From: Microbacteriaceae bacterium
Lineage (GTDB): Bacteria > Actinomycetota > Actinomycetes > Actinomycetales > Microbacteriaceae
Assembly: GCA_023254555.1 (NCBI GenBank)
Contig: JALRLI010000069.1
Coordinates: 1-5,381, forward strand
DNA length: 5,381 bases
Direction: 5' to 3'
Positions 1 to 5,381 of this stretch are shown piece after piece; within the stretch, counting starts at the first letter, position 1, and each line of letters opens with the position of its first letter. Made by a program: the position numbers and the translations under genes. Below the pieces are notes generated by a model. That model ran no database searches. It was not told where the DNA came from and saw only the letters and a list, made by a program, of their open reading frames with translations.

Positions 1-449
1 AAGCCCTGACGATTAGGCTCATCGATTGTGTACACAACTCGAACACGACGTGACGTGGGAAGAAGCGGCCAGCGCAGTGACTTTCGTGGCCAATTGAGCG
101 TCGCCTCAGTATCAGCGACGATGAACGGCTCGCCTGTGGCTGAGTACGTCGATTCATCACTGTCTTGGGGAGCGATTGGGGTTCCATCCTCATCGAACTT
201 CACACCCTGGTAGCCGGATTGATCTCCGTACGTCACGTCGGTCACATCTATTCCTGCACCCCTCTGGGCACCCCATGTCATCAGATCGTCGACAGCAAGT
301 CGGAATCGCGACGGGCCAGAACCCGCGTAAACATCGCTCTGAAAGGTGACGTAACCCTCGGGCGGAAAGCGAACGATATTTGGGTCGTTACTCGCACCGA
401 CAGGTGAATATGTGCCTGCGATATCAATGTGGGATGCGCGGCGGGACAC
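1..449 (-). CDS. DUF1990 (UPF0548) family protein, 3' end beyond the window
   Basis: The first 149 residues are visible; the gene continues past the left edge. I read GTG at 449-447 as the start. Its G is the last base of the lepA TAG stop (TAGTG), and an AAGGA ribosome site lies 9 nt upstream. The frame is open from there to the edge. Features typical of DUF1990 as I recall it are a TYSPVGASN stretch at residues 13-21 (compare Y-x-x-VGA in the family), a glycine/phenylalanine strand with FRLAVDDLMTWGAQRGAGI at about 49-67, and VRVVYTIDEPNRQG at 136-149. That last stretch usually leads into a G-F-x-Y-GT-x-x-GH segment, which here falls outside the window. Residues 76-110 form an acidic, loop-like section. 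DUF1990 has no established biochemical role, so none is assigned. The overlap with lepA implies one mRNA and coupled translation. Family assignment is by memory of motifs, not by a search. Confidence 0.75.
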   Translation of the reverse strand, partial: MSRRASHIDIAGTYSPVGASNDPNIVRFPPEGYVTFQSDVYAGSGPSRFRLAVDDLMTWGAQRGAGIDVTDVTYGDQSGYQGVKFDEDGTPIAPQDSDESTYSATGEPFIVADTEATLNWPRKSLRWPLLPTSRRVRVVYTIDEPNRQG

Positions 450-2299
450 TATTTCTTATCCTTCGTTTCCGTCTCCCCACTCAGCGCTGCGATGAACGCC
501 TCCTGCGGTACCTCCACTCGGCCAACCATCTTCATTCGCTTTTTGCCCTCTTTTTGCTTCTCGAGCAGCTTGCGCTTACGACTGATGTCGCCGCCATAAC
601 ACTTTGCGAGCACATCTTTTCGAATCGCGCGAATGGTTTCACGAGCAATAATTCGCGATCCGATTGCAGCCTGAATTGGAACTTCGAATTGCTGTCTTGG
701 TATCAGCTTTCGAAGCCGCTCAGCCATCATCGTTCCGTAGCTGTATGCCTTTTCGCGATGTACGATGGCGCTGAACGCGTCAACCGTTTCACCCTGCAAC
801 AGAATGTCGACTTTGACGAGGTCAGACTCTTGCTCGCCAGCCGGCTCGTAGTCAAGACTCGCATATCCCTGCGTACGGCTTTTGAGGTGATCAAAAAAGT
901 CGAAGACAATTTCGCCCAAGGGCATGTTGTAGCGAAGTTCAACTCGATCCTCGCTCAGATAATCCATACCCAGTAATGTTCCTCGGCGACTCTGACAGAG
1001 CTCCATGATCGCGCCGACATAATCCTTGGGCGCAAGGATGGCTGTCTTCACAATCGGCTCGCGTACGCTATGGATCTTGCCGGCAGGAAACTCGCTGGGA
1101 TTCGTTACCGTGACTTCCTTGCTGTCTTCTCCTACGACCTGATAGATAACAGAAGGCGCGGTCGTAATCAGATCAAGATCAAATTCACGCCGAAGTCGTT
1201 CGGTAATAATTTCGAGATGAAGCAGGCCGAGGAAGCCGCATCGAAACCCAAATCCAAGTGCGACCGAGGTTTCTGGCTCATACTGCAAGGCGGCGTCTGA
1301 AAGCTTGAGCTTGTCAAGCGCATCCCTCAGAATCGGGTAGTCGCTCCCATCAATCGGATACAGCCCTGAGAACACCATCGGTTTCGGGTCGTCATATCCC
1401 GGCAGCGCTTCGGAGGCCGGCTTCTGCGCGTCGGTGATGGTGTCGCCGACTTTGGACTGACGCACATCTTTTACGCCGGTGATGAGATACCCCACTTCAC
1501 CGACCGTGAGACCTTTGCTTGGAACCGGCTCAGGCGATGAAACTCCTATTTCGAGAAGCTCATGTTTCGCACGGGTCGACATCATCTGAATGGTTTCCCG
1601 GGGCGTGAGTTTGCCATCCACCATGCGCACGTACGTGACTACACCCCGGTATGCGTCGTAAACAGAGTCAAAAATCATCGCGCGTGCTGGCGCATCGGCA
1701 TCGCCAACCGGCGCTGGGATGCGCTCGACAACAGTGTCGAGCAGCGCTTCAACGCCGACACCGGTTTTACCTGAAACCCGGAGGACATCTTCTGGATTTC
1801 CGCCAATCAGGTTTGCGAGTTCTTCTGAGTATTTCTCAGGGTCGGCCGCCGGGAGATCTATTTTGTTGAGCACCGGAATAATGGTCAGGTCATTTTCTAG
1901 CGCTAGGTAGAGGTTCGCGAGGGTTTGGGCTTCAATCCCCTGCGCAGCATCGACAAGCAGAACCGCCCCCTCACAGGCTGCAAGCGAGCGCGAGACTTCG
2001 TAGGTGAAGTCAACGTGACCGGGCGTGTCTATCATGTTCAGCGCATAAGGCTTGCCGTCCCAATCCCAGGGCATTCGCACAGCTTGAGACTTGATCGTGA
2101 TGCCGCGTTCGCGTTCAATGTCCATCCGATCGAGGTACTGCGCACGCATCTCGCGGTCGCTTACGATTCCGGTGATTTGCAGCATCCTGTCAGCGAGAGT
2201 CGATTTTCCATGATCAATGTGCGCAATGATGCAGAAGTTTCGAATCTGCTCAGGAGCTGTTTGTGCTGGAATTGGCGCGTTCGAGGTGCGAGGAGACAT
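449..2299 (-). CDS. lepA: Elongation factor 4 (LepA), ribosome-associated GTPase
   Basis: A complete 616-residue LepA/EF4, a cytoplasmic translational GTPase that binds the ribosome and affects elongation and 30S biogenesis. All GTPase motifs are visible: G1 AHIDHGKST at 26-34, switch I RERGITIK at 63-70, G3 DTPGH at 91-95, G4 NKID at 145-148 and G5 SGK at 176-178. EF-G-like domains II, III and V follow. The LepA-specific C-terminal domain ends with the hallmark basic stretch GGDISRKRKLLEKQKEGKK from residue 569. Length fits the family (E. coli about 599), with a short N-terminal extension of the kind seen in actinobacteria. The ATG at 2299 is the earliest possible start, because an in-frame TGA sits at 2308-2306, and the next Met (39) would remove G1. 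No clear Shine-Dalgarno precedes it. It is divergent from the CsoR-family gene and coupled to the DUF1990 gene downstream. No anomalies in key residues. Confidence 0.98.
   Translation of the reverse strand: MSPRTSNAPIPAQTAPEQIRNFCIIAHIDHGKSTLADRMLQITGIVSDREMRAQYLDRMDIERERGITIKSQAVRMPWDWDGKPYALNMIDTPGHVDFTYEVSRSLAACEGAVLLVDAAQGIEAQTLANLYLALENDLTIIPVLNKIDLPAADPEKYSEELANLIGGNPEDVLRVSGKTGVGVEALLDTVVERIPAPVGDADAPARAMIFDSVYDAYRGVVTYVRMVDGKLTPRETIQMMSTRAKHELLEIGVSSPEPVPSKGLTVGEVGYLITGVKDVRQSKVGDTITDAQKPASEALPGYDDPKPMVFSGLYPIDGSDYPILRDALDKLKLSDAALQYEPETSVALGFGFRCGFLGLLHLEIITERLRREFDLDLITTAPSVIYQVVGEDSKEVTVTNPSEFPAGKIHSVREPIVKTAILAPKDYVGAIMELCQSRRGTLLGMDYLSEDRVELRYNMPLGEIVFDFFDHLKSRTQGYASLDYEPAGEQESDLVKVDILLQGETVDAFSAIVHREKAYSYGTMMAERLRKLIPRQQFEVPIQAAIGSRIIARETIRAIRKDVLAKCYGGDISRKRKLLEKQKEGKKRMKMVGRVEVPQEAFIAALSGETETKDKK
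459..463 (-). promoter_or_regulatory. ribosome binding site of the DUF1990 gene
   Basis: AAGGA on the minus strand lies inside the last codons of lepA, 9 nt before the GTG at 449. It supports that GTG as the true start, and so the one-base stop/start overlap with lepA. Confidence 0.55.
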
Positions 2300-2307
2300 G
2301 ACTGTTC

Positions 2308-2313
2308 ATTATT
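2308..2313 (-). promoter_or_regulatory. possible -10 box for a leaderless lepA transcript
   Basis: AATAAT on the minus strand (5 of 6 matches to TATAAT) ends 8 nt before the lepA ATG, so transcription could start at or beside the start codon. The lack of a Shine-Dalgarno before lepA fits this. No convincing -35 is seen 16-18 nt further upstream. Alternative -10-like hexamers are TACATT at 2361-2356 and TATCTT at 2394-2389; the last lies in the operator. Confidence 0.25.
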
Positions 2314-2391
2314 TCACGGATGCGCGCGCACGCGGTCCGGCGCACTCAGCTGCTCAATGTACGCCTGAAAGACTGCCTGATCGAGTGAAAG

Positions 2392-2407
2392 ATACCCCTA
2401 TGGGTAT
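2392..2407. promoter_or_regulatory. Inverted-repeat operator, CsoR/CstR type (ATACCC-CTAT-GGGTAT)
   Basis: Perfect 6-bp arms ATACCC and GGGTAT are separated by 4 nt. AT-rich outer ends around a C-tract/G-tract are the known operator style of the CsoR/RcnR family. The site lies about 32 bp before the start of the CsoR-family gene and overlaps its -10 box, the position expected for self-repression. It is also 92 bp upstream of the divergent lepA start. Palindrome and placement are seen directly; binding by the adjacent repressor is inferred. Confidence 0.75.
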
Positions 2408-2410
2408 ACT
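2405..2410 (+). promoter_or_regulatory. -10 box of the CsoR-family gene
   Basis: TATACT (5 of 6 to TATAAT) shares its first three bases with the right arm of the operator. A start of transcription near 2416-2418 would give a leader of about 20-25 nt carrying the AAGGA site. The -35 is poor (TCGAGT at 2381-2386, 18-nt spacing, is the best I see). Confidence 0.55.
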
Positions 2411-2426
2411 CGAAGAACCGAGTTGG

Positions 2427-2431
2427 AAGGA
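2427..2431 (+). promoter_or_regulatory. ribosome binding site that decides the start of the CsoR-family gene
   Basis: AAGGA ends on the A of the first in-frame ATG (2431), so it cannot serve that codon. It lies 8 nt before the second in-frame ATG at 2440, a normal spacing. This favours 2440 as the start; a third ATG at 2449 is 17 nt away and less likely. Confidence 0.6.
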
Positions 2432-2439
2432 TGAATGGC

Positions 2440-2742
2440 ATGCCTAACATGAACGATGACGCTCTTGCCGCTCAGCGCCAAATTAAGAATCGTTTACGAC
2501 GTGCACAGGGCCAATTAAATGCGGTTATTGAAGCAGTCGAGGCTGACGGGAACTGTAAGGACGTGGTAACACAGTTGGCTGCGGTCTCGCATGCACTCAA
2601 CCGCGCGGGTTTCATGCTGATCTCGAACGCCATGAAAAATTGCATGCAGCACGAAGACGAACCGAGTAGACCAAATCAGACTCAGCAAGAGGGTCAACTG
2701 ACTCTGGATGAACTCGAAAAGCTCTTTCTCACGCTCTCCTAA
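2440..2742 (+). CDS. CsoR/RcnR-family transcriptional repressor, CstR-like (Cys-Cys, no Cu-site His)
   Basis: A 100-residue DUF156 (metal-sensitive repressor) protein, normally an all-helical tetramer that releases DNA when its sensor site is occupied or oxidised. The helix-1 DNA-contact segment RLRRAQGQL is at 18-26 and CKDVVTQLAAVSHAL at 39-53. CsoR copper sensors use Cys, then His 25 residues later, then Cys at +29. Here these positions are Cys39, Ala64 and Cys68. The two thiols remain and the His is gone, as in the persulfide sensor CstR (two Cys 29 apart; similar GQLN, CKDV and TQ-A stretches). I therefore infer a reactive-sulfur or thiol sensor over a copper sensor. A 25-residue polar tail ends in a short amphipathic helix (LDELEKLFLTL). 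The start at 2440 was chosen from AAGGA spacing; 2431 would add three residues. Expression is probably self-repressed at 2392-2407. No sulfur or metal gene is adjacent in the window. Base composition matches the neighbours. Confidence 0.9.
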   Translation: MPNMNDDALAAQRQIKNRLRRAQGQLNAVIEAVEADGNCKDVVTQLAAVSHALNRAGFMLISNAMKNCMQHEDEPSRPNQTQQEGQLTLDELEKLFLTLS

Positions 2743-2754
2743 GTAATTCTCGCG

Positions 2755-2783
2755 TTGTCAGGCGAAGCAATAACTGGTAGGCT
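2755..2783 (+). promoter_or_regulatory. promoter of rpsT
   Basis: TTGTCA (2755-2760, 5 of 6 to TTGACA) and TAGGCT (2778-2783, TAnnnT form) are separated by exactly 17 nt. The promoter begins 12 nt after the stop codon of the repressor gene. Transcription would start near 2790, leaving a leader of about 80 nt before the rpsT GTG. No terminator is visible between the repressor gene and this promoter, so read-through into rpsT is possible. Confidence 0.55.
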
Positions 2784-2790
2784 TTTACAT

Positions 2791-2834
2791 TGGCCTGCGT
2801 GTCTCACCCGCTTTGATTCTTGCGGGGTCGGCCA
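2791..2834 (+). promoter_or_regulatory. stem-loop in the rpsT mRNA leader
   Basis: Outer stem TGGCC (2791-2795) pairs with GGCCA (2830-2834). Inner stem ACCCGC (2806-2811) pairs with GCGGGGT (2822-2828) with one bulged G, around a 10-nt loop; an uneven internal loop separates the stems. It would form at the very 5' end of the transcript from the predicted promoter. This is a candidate for S20 feedback control, but the pairing was done by eye with no covariation evidence. Confidence 0.35.
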
Positions 2835-2870
2835 GAAACAAGCAACACACGAACGAAAGCATTTTTACAA

Positions 2871-3131
2871 GTGGCAAATATCAAGTCGCAGATCAAGCGA
2901 ATCAAGACCAACGAAAAAGCGCAAGAGCGCAACAAGGCGGTCAAGAGCGAGCTGAAGACTGCTGTGCGAGCCACCCGCACTGCTGTTGCAGAGGGAGACA
3001 AAGCTAAGGCAACTGCAGCACTGCAGAATGCCAACCGCAAGCTCGACAAAGCTGTGAGCAAGGGCGTGATTCACAAGAATCAGGCTGCGAACCGCAAGTC
3101 TTCTATTGCCAAGCAGGTTGCAGCGCTCTAA
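2871..3131 (+). CDS. rpsT: 30S ribosomal protein bS20
   Basis: An 86-residue, highly basic, helical protein that binds 16S rRNA early in assembly of the small subunit. The N-terminus reads (M)ANIKSQIKRIKTNEKA, the family signature, followed by RNKAVKSELKTAVRA and, near the C-terminus, GVIHKNQAANRKSSIAKQ; length is exactly typical. The start is GTG at 2871, since ANIKSQ must follow the initiator. The frame stays open upstream to a TTG at 2820, but those 17 residues do not resemble S20. The ribosome site is weak (GAAAG at 2855-2859, 11 nt away). A non-AUG start, poor Shine-Dalgarno and a structured leader recall E. coli rpsT, where a UUG start is part of autogenous control; such control here is inferred. 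It has its own promoter at 2755-2783 and a strong terminator 19 nt past the stop. Confidence 0.97.
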   Translation: MANIKSQIKRIKTNEKAQERNKAVKSELKTAVRATRTAVAEGDKAKATAALQNANRKLDKAVSKGVIHKNQAANRKSSIAKQVAAL

Positions 3132-3149
3132 GCAAACTCAACCATCGTG

Positions 3150-3173
3150 AAAGCCCCGCTTCGGCGGGGTTTT
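3150..3173 (+). terminator. Rho-independent terminator of rpsT
   Basis: CCCCGC (3154-3159) and GCGGGG (3164-3169) form a 6-bp GC stem capped by a C-UUCG-G tetraloop. A G-U pair and three A-T pairs (3150-3152 with 3171-3173) extend it into the T-tract at 3170-3174. In the minus direction the stem is followed only by CTTTC, so it may act as a weaker stop for the converging holA gene, whose stop codon is 40 nt away. Confidence 0.93.
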
Positions 3174-3212
3174 TATTTGCCCCACTTGCAAATGTTCACA
3201 GCTCGAGAAAGT

Positions 3213-4244
3213 TCAGGCGCGACCGCGTTTCGAGAGACGAGTCACGAGTCGCTCTAGGGCGAACTCCGGCGATTTACTCCCCCCTTTGAGATCCCAATCG
3301 GTTTCTGCAGCCAGTTCCACCATGTGTGCAAGATCTTGTTCTCGCCAATTGCGAGCGTCTTTTAGCGCGCGTTCAACCTGCCACGGCGCCATGCCGAACT
3401 CCTTGGCGAGCTGGGCTGAGCTCCCTTTTGCGCCGTAAATTCTGGCCATAGCCCGAAGCTTCATATTAATCGCAGCTAACATCGGAATCGGCTCAGAACC
3501 GTTCAGCAACGCATGGCGAAGCAACACAAGCGCTTCTGCCGTATTTCCGGCGAGCGCAGTATCCGCAATTTTGAAAGAATTCGTTTCGACCTTGCCGCCG
3601 AAATAACGATCAACCTGTTCTTCACTAATCTCAAGGCCTGCATCAGAAACGAGCTGCGCACATGCTGCTGCCAGCTCTGCGAGATCATCTGCTACCGCAG
3701 CGCAGAGGGCGCGAACTGCTTGCGGAGTGACCTTCGCGCCAAGCGCGCGAAATTCAGCTGCGGCGAAGGCCGCCCGGTCGGCATCCTTCTTGAGTTCGGC
3801 GCAGACAACCTCTACTGCCTCGCTCGGCGACATCGCACGAATCGCATCAAGAAGCGCCTTACCCCGATTGCCTCCCGCATGCCTGAGAATCAACGTAGCA
3901 CTTGGCTCTGGGGATTCTATGTAACGCAAGGCGTCTGCCAAGAAGGCGTCGGTGCACTTCTCCACACCACTCGCGAAGAGGAGTCTCGGTTCATCAAACA
4001 GCGAAGGACTTGCCAGCGTAAAGAGCTCGCCACTCGTGTAACCGGCTGCATCAATCTCATGGATTTCAAGCGCCTCGTCCTGAGCACGAAGATCTCTCCG
4101 CACCATCTGCTGGGTTCGATCAGCAAGAAAGTTTTCAGGACCGGTCACCAGCACTACCGCTGCGGGGTGGGCTTGTGCCGGAGTCACCTGCTCGATTGAA
4201 ACCGCCCTAGTCGGCTTCCTTGTTGCGGGTTTCGCGTCGCTCAC
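3213..4244 (-). CDS. holA: DNA polymerase III, delta subunit (clamp loader)
   Basis: A 343-residue delta subunit, the same length as E. coli HolA. It opens the beta sliding clamp within the clamp-loader complex during replication. VTGPENFLADR at 33-43 matches the family's first strand and lacks a P-loop, as expected for this ATPase-like but non-catalytic subunit. ASPSLFDEPRLL at 78-89 aligns with the beta-clamp contact of E. coli delta (the SLF wedge); Leu82 and Phe83 would insert into the clamp. RYFGGKVETNSFKIADTAL at 213-231 and the LLRHALLNG helix that follows belong to the actinobacterial C-terminal collar domain. The start is GTG at 4244, 4 nt after the comEC stop, with AAGGTAGG (4260-4253) in front; the first 28 residues are a polar extension. 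It is co-transcribed with comEC and converges on rpsT. No irregularities. Confidence 0.95.
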   Translation of the reverse strand: MSDAKPATRKPTRAVSIEQVTPAQAHPAAVVLVTGPENFLADRTQQMVRRDLRAQDEALEIHEIDAAGYTSGELFTLASPSLFDEPRLLFASGVEKCTDAFLADALRYIESPEPSATLILRHAGGNRGKALLDAIRAMSPSEAVEVVCAELKKDADRAAFAAAEFRALGAKVTPQAVRALCAAVADDLAELAAACAQLVSDAGLEISEEQVDRYFGGKVETNSFKIADTALAGNTAEALVLLRHALLNGSEPIPMLAAINMKLRAMARIYGAKGSSAQLAKEFGMAPWQVERALKDARNWREQDLAHMVELAAETDWDLKGGSKSPEFALERLVTRLSKRGRA

Positions 4245-4248
4245 GTCG

Positions 4249-5381
4249 CTAGCCTACCTTCGCCTCGCTCCATATTCGCCATTTCCCATCATGTGAGCGC
4301 ATGATGGCTATCGACCCCAGCTCATCGGTTCTCAGTGGCAAGGTCTGAGAGTTTCGCAGCATTCGTAACGTCTTTTCCGTTGGATGACCATAACTGTTGG
4401 CAGCTCCAACCGAAATTAACCCGTATGTGGCAGCGATGCGCTGGTAAAGCAACGCGCTTTGATCGGCTGACCCATGGTGTGACACTTTGACCATATCAAC
4501 CCGCTGCACAAAAACCGCCCTGAGCATCTCTTGCTGCTTCTCCTCCCCCAGATCGCCTAATGCGAGCAGTGTGAGGCTTGGCAAGTCCACCTGCATGACG
4601 ACACTCGAGTCGTTGGTGGTGGACTGATGAACACGTGAGTCAGGCCACACGACTTGCCACCTCAAGTCGCCTAGGTTGCCACTGATGCCTCTCGATCCGA
4701 TTGATACGGGAACGCGCATCCTTTCAAGAATTTCAACAGACGGTCGCGCTGCGTTGTCTAACGGCGGAGAAACTATCGCTCGTTTCACCCGATTGACGAT
4801 GCCGCTCAGTCCTCCGACGTGGTCTTTGTCATCGTGAGTGAGCACCAGTAGGTCAATTGTGGACACCGAAGCTGTGTCGAGGCACGAGTCAATCTTGTTG
4901 GGGTCTATTCCGGTATCTATCAACATCACTCCCCCGCTGCCCCTTACGAGGAGGCCATCACCCTGACCAACATCACAGATAAACACCTGCCAATCTTTGG
5001 GGATGCTCGCCCAGCTCACCAGAGGTCGCACAACAGCGAATGAAAAAAGTACAGACATCGAGATTACTGCCGCTGTGAGACTCACCCGGCGTGAAGCCGC
5101 TGTTGCTCGCCTTGTCATGAACGCCAAGACGACGGTCAGACTTATGACTGCGAGTAGCACTGCCCCAAACCATCCTGATATCCACGGCAGCTGCGCTGCG
5201 GGAAGCCCACTGAAAAATCGTGCTGTCTCAGAGATCCAAGACGCTGGCCACCAGGTGAGCCAGACCAAAATATCTCCAATATGTTGATTGACCGCCAGCG
5301 TCAAGCACGCTGCGAGCCCAACGAGAGTAGCCACGGGCGCCGCTGGTGCCGCGACGATATTCGCAACGAGACCATAGAGCG
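4249..5381 (-). CDS. comEC: ComEC competence channel/nuclease-like protein, 5' part beyond the window
   Basis: The last 376 residues of ComEC, the inner-membrane protein that passes single-stranded DNA into the cell in natural transformation. The frame is open to the right edge, and its first visible residues (LYGLVANIVAAPAAP) match the ComEC transmembrane domain. The GTG at 5334 is therefore an internal Val, not the start. Three hydrophobic segments follow (about 19-35, 68-87 and 99-116 of the visible part). The metallo-beta-lactamase domain has DVGQGD at 136-141, THDDKDHVGG at 181-190, GD at 275-276, VSHHGS at 299-304, NSYGHP at 328-333 and RTD at 350-352. The metal motif reads HxDxDH, the form found in other ComEC proteins such as that of B. 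subtilis, so the domain looks intact and could degrade the non-transported strand (inferred). Stop TAG at 4251-4249 is 4 nt before holA, so the two form an operon. Confidence 0.95.
   Translation of the reverse strand, partial: LYGLVANIVAAPAAPVATLVGLAACLTLAVNQHIGDILVWLTWWPASWISETARFFSGLPAAQLPWISGWFGAVLLAVISLTVVLAFMTRRATAASRRVSLTAAVISMSVLFSFAVVRPLVSWASIPKDWQVFICDVGQGDGLLVRGSGGVMLIDTGIDPNKIDSCLDTASVSTIDLLVLTHDDKDHVGGLSGIVNRVKRAIVSPPLDNAARPSVEILERMRVPVSIGSRGISGNLGDLRWQVVWPDSRVHQSTTNDSSVVMQVDLPSLTLLALGDLGEEKQQEMLRAVFVQRVDMVKVSHHGSADQSALLYQRIAATYGLISVGAANSYGHPTEKTLRMLRNSQTLPLRTDELGSIAIMRSHDGKWRIWSEAKVG
4253..4260 (-). promoter_or_regulatory. ribosome binding site of holA
   Basis: AAGGTAGG on the minus strand lies in the last codons of comEC, 8 nt before the holA GTG. 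It supports the GTG start and indicates translational coupling of comEC and holA. Confidence 0.6.
4286..4307. repeat. 8-bp perfect inverted repeat near the 3' end of comEC
   Basis: CCATCATG and CATGATGG flank a 6-nt loop. The repeat lies within comEC codons and 42-63 nt upstream of the holA GTG on the shared mRNA. It could form a hairpin, but there is no T-tract and chance is a fair explanation. Confidence 0.3.

Noticed and set aside
380..976. 198-codon plus-strand open frame opposite the lepA 3' end
   Set aside because: It lies antisense to well-conserved lepA codons, has no recognisable domain and starts inside the DUF1990/lepA junction; it is a shadow frame.
1721..1745. Inverted repeat CTCGACA-n4-TGTCGAG inside lepA
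   Set aside because: It lies in conserved lepA codons, has no T-tract and no regulatory context; chance pairing of Leu-Asp and Val-Glu codons is sufficient.
1925..2447. Plus-strand open frames of 147 and 76 codons spanning the lepA start and the intergenic region
   Set aside because: They are antisense to the lepA G domain and run through the operator and promoter region, with no protein-like pattern.
3132..3212. Additional gene or small RNA between rpsT and holA
   Set aside because: The 81-nt gap holds only the rpsT terminator and a short convergent spacer; no start codon with a ribosome site or promoter was seen.
3513..4199. 228-codon plus-strand open frame opposite holA
   Set aside because: Long, but antisense to a clear delta subunit and rich in Arg, Cys and Ser as typical for a shadow frame; no domain recognised.
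4819..4839. Apparent loss of the second His in the metallo-beta-lactamase motif of ComEC (HDDKDH)
   Set aside because: HxDxDH is a normal form in ComEC proteins, so this does not indicate an inactive domain.
5332..5334. GTG at 5334 as the start of a short 361-residue metallo-beta-lactamase protein
   Set aside because: The frame continues to the window edge with residues matching the ComEC membrane domain, so the codon is an internal valine.

Overview
The window looks like an ordinary core-chromosome segment of an actinobacterium, most likely a member of the Microbacteriaceae or a close freshwater relative with moderate GC (about 50-55% by eye, not computed). The reasons are the comEC-holA-rpsT-lepA neighbourhood, the wording of the LepA and delta-subunit proteins, a DUF1990 gene directly behind lepA, and frequent GTG starts. 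The taxonomic call is inference from gene order and protein style only.

Layout from left to right. (1) Positions 1-449, minus strand: a DUF1990/UPF0548-type gene that runs off the left edge. It starts with GTG inside the stop codon of lepA (TAGTG), so the two are translationally coupled. (2) 449-2299, minus: complete lepA, elongation factor 4. (3) 2300-2439: a divergent intergenic region of about 140 bp with a perfect 6+6 bp inverted repeat (ATACCC-n4-GGGTAT) that overlaps a good -10 box. (4) 2440-2742, plus: a small CsoR/RcnR-family repressor. It keeps the two conserved cysteines but has Ala where copper sensors have His, which points to a CstR-like thiol/persulfide sensor rather than a copper sensor. 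(5) 2755-2834: promoter and structured leader of rpsT. (6) 2871-3131, plus: rpsT (ribosomal protein bS20) with a GTG start, followed by a textbook UUCG-capped terminator. (7) 3213-4244, minus: holA, the delta subunit of the DNA polymerase III clamp loader. (8) 4249-5381, minus: the 3' part of comEC, with the end of the membrane domain and the complete metallo-beta-lactamase domain, running off the right edge.

The genes form three transcription units: lepA-DUF1990 leftward, the repressor and rpsT rightward, and comEC-holA leftward, the last converging on rpsT. Most are housekeeping genes of translation (lepA, rpsT), replication (holA) and DNA uptake (comEC). I see no mobile element, CRISPR array, tRNA, rRNA or defence system. 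The parts most worth a second look are the solitary CstR-like regulator with its apparent self-operator lying between two translation genes, and the structured 5' leader of rpsT.
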